This document shows, in pieces, positions 31,926 through 32,182 of a DNA stretch of 32,182 bases; the stretch's first letter is position 1, and each line of letters begins with the position of its first letter. Below the pieces are notes generated by a model, which made no database searches, was not told the origin of the DNA, and worked only from the letters and a program-made list of their open reading frames with translations. Made by a program: the position numbers and the translations under genes. This DNA is from Paludibacter sp. UBA5753 (lineage in GTDB: Bacteria; Bacteroidota; Bacteroidia; Bacteroidales; Paludibacteraceae): contig DIFH01000137.1 of NCBI GenBank assembly GCA_002427615.1, forward strand, positions 47,508-79,689, read 5' to 3'.

Positions 31926-32182
31926 TACTACAATTTTTGTATATCCTCCATCGCCTCAAACACAATCGGATAAATATAAGTGTTTTTTTGGAAAACTGAT
32001 CAATCTGGTAAAACTTTTTACAATCGGTGTGGTGATACTCGCAACAGGCTCTGGGCGGGATTCATAAATGGCACAATAATTAGTAACTTATCTTTCAAAT
32101 TCGTGTATTTTTTGGCACAATATTCAAATATCAGTCATTTAAATTGTAATAAAAATCCAGGAAATATCAGCCTTTATTTGCG
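31926..32182. other. Non-coding end of window
   Basis: 257 bases after the terminator with no recognisable gene on either strand. The sequence is AT-rich; GGCACAATA occurs twice (near 32069 and 32113). Minus-strand frames are short and broken by stops. It may belong to the leader or end of a gene beyond the window. Confidence 0.5.

Noticed and set aside
31926..32182. Minus-strand reading frame fragment with YESRPEPVASITTPIV
   Set aside because: About 40 codons bounded by stops on both sides, no recognised family; open stretches of this size are expected by chance.

Overview
The window looks like chromosomal DNA from a member of the Bacteroidota, most likely Bacteroidales. Three things point there. 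Nearly every plausible promoter is the Bacteroidota type (-7 box TAnnTTTG) and Shine-Dalgarno sequences are mostly absent. Several proteins belong to families known mainly from this phylum (DUF3822, DUF4954, PorQ, the short arginine decarboxylase-like enzyme, the phylum-typical TonB). The order porQ-cmk-ispH-pfkA also fits. PorQ implies a type IX secretion system elsewhere in the genome. I see no tRNA, rRNA, CRISPR array, insertion sequence or phage gene.

Layout. 1-3 kb: the end of an unknown protein, rsmI, a coiled-coil lipoprotein and a YjjG-type HAD phosphatase, all on plus. 3-5.9 kb: a Rel/SpoT homologue and a Rossmann-fold protein on minus. 6.1-8.2 kb: a plus operon of a membrane-anchored unknown, a DUF3822 protein and rsmD, closed by a perfect bidirectional terminator shared with the minus-strand decarboxylase. 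9.7-10.3 kb is a long non-coding stretch. 10.3-10.7 kb encodes a small beta-barrel protein. 10.8-11.5 kb on minus holds a two-gene unit in which each gene carries one in-frame stop codon. 11.6-14.1 kb: aroA and a YqhD-like alcohol dehydrogenase. 14.1-14.3 kb: a large imperfect inverted repeat. 14.3-18.5 kb: a DUF4954 protein, hflX and tonB on minus. 18.8-23.2 kb: porQ, cmk, ispH, pfkA and a low-molecular-weight phosphatase on plus. 23.2-26.1 kb: aroE, a DedA protein and a TPR protein on minus. 26.3-31.9 kb: a Nudix hydrolase, a 1,000-residue exported TPR protein and an outer-membrane barrel protein on plus.

Most genes are housekeeping: ribosome modification (rsmI, rsmD), ribosome rescue (hflX), stringent response (rel), shikimate pathway (aroE, aroA), glycolysis (pfkA), isoprenoids (ispH) and nucleotides (cmk). 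Envelope functions are interleaved (tonB, porQ, the lipoprotein, two barrel proteins, an exported TPR protein).

The most unusual signal is at 10803-11506. Two adjacent minus-strand genes are each interrupted by exactly one stop, UGA at codon 11 in one and UAG at codon 26 in the other, while the rest of both frames is intact. Other points worth a look are a Rel protein whose hydrolase residues are replaced while its synthetase motifs are kept, the 14.1-kb inverted repeat, and two terminator-like hairpins lying within about 10 bases of the next gene's start codon.
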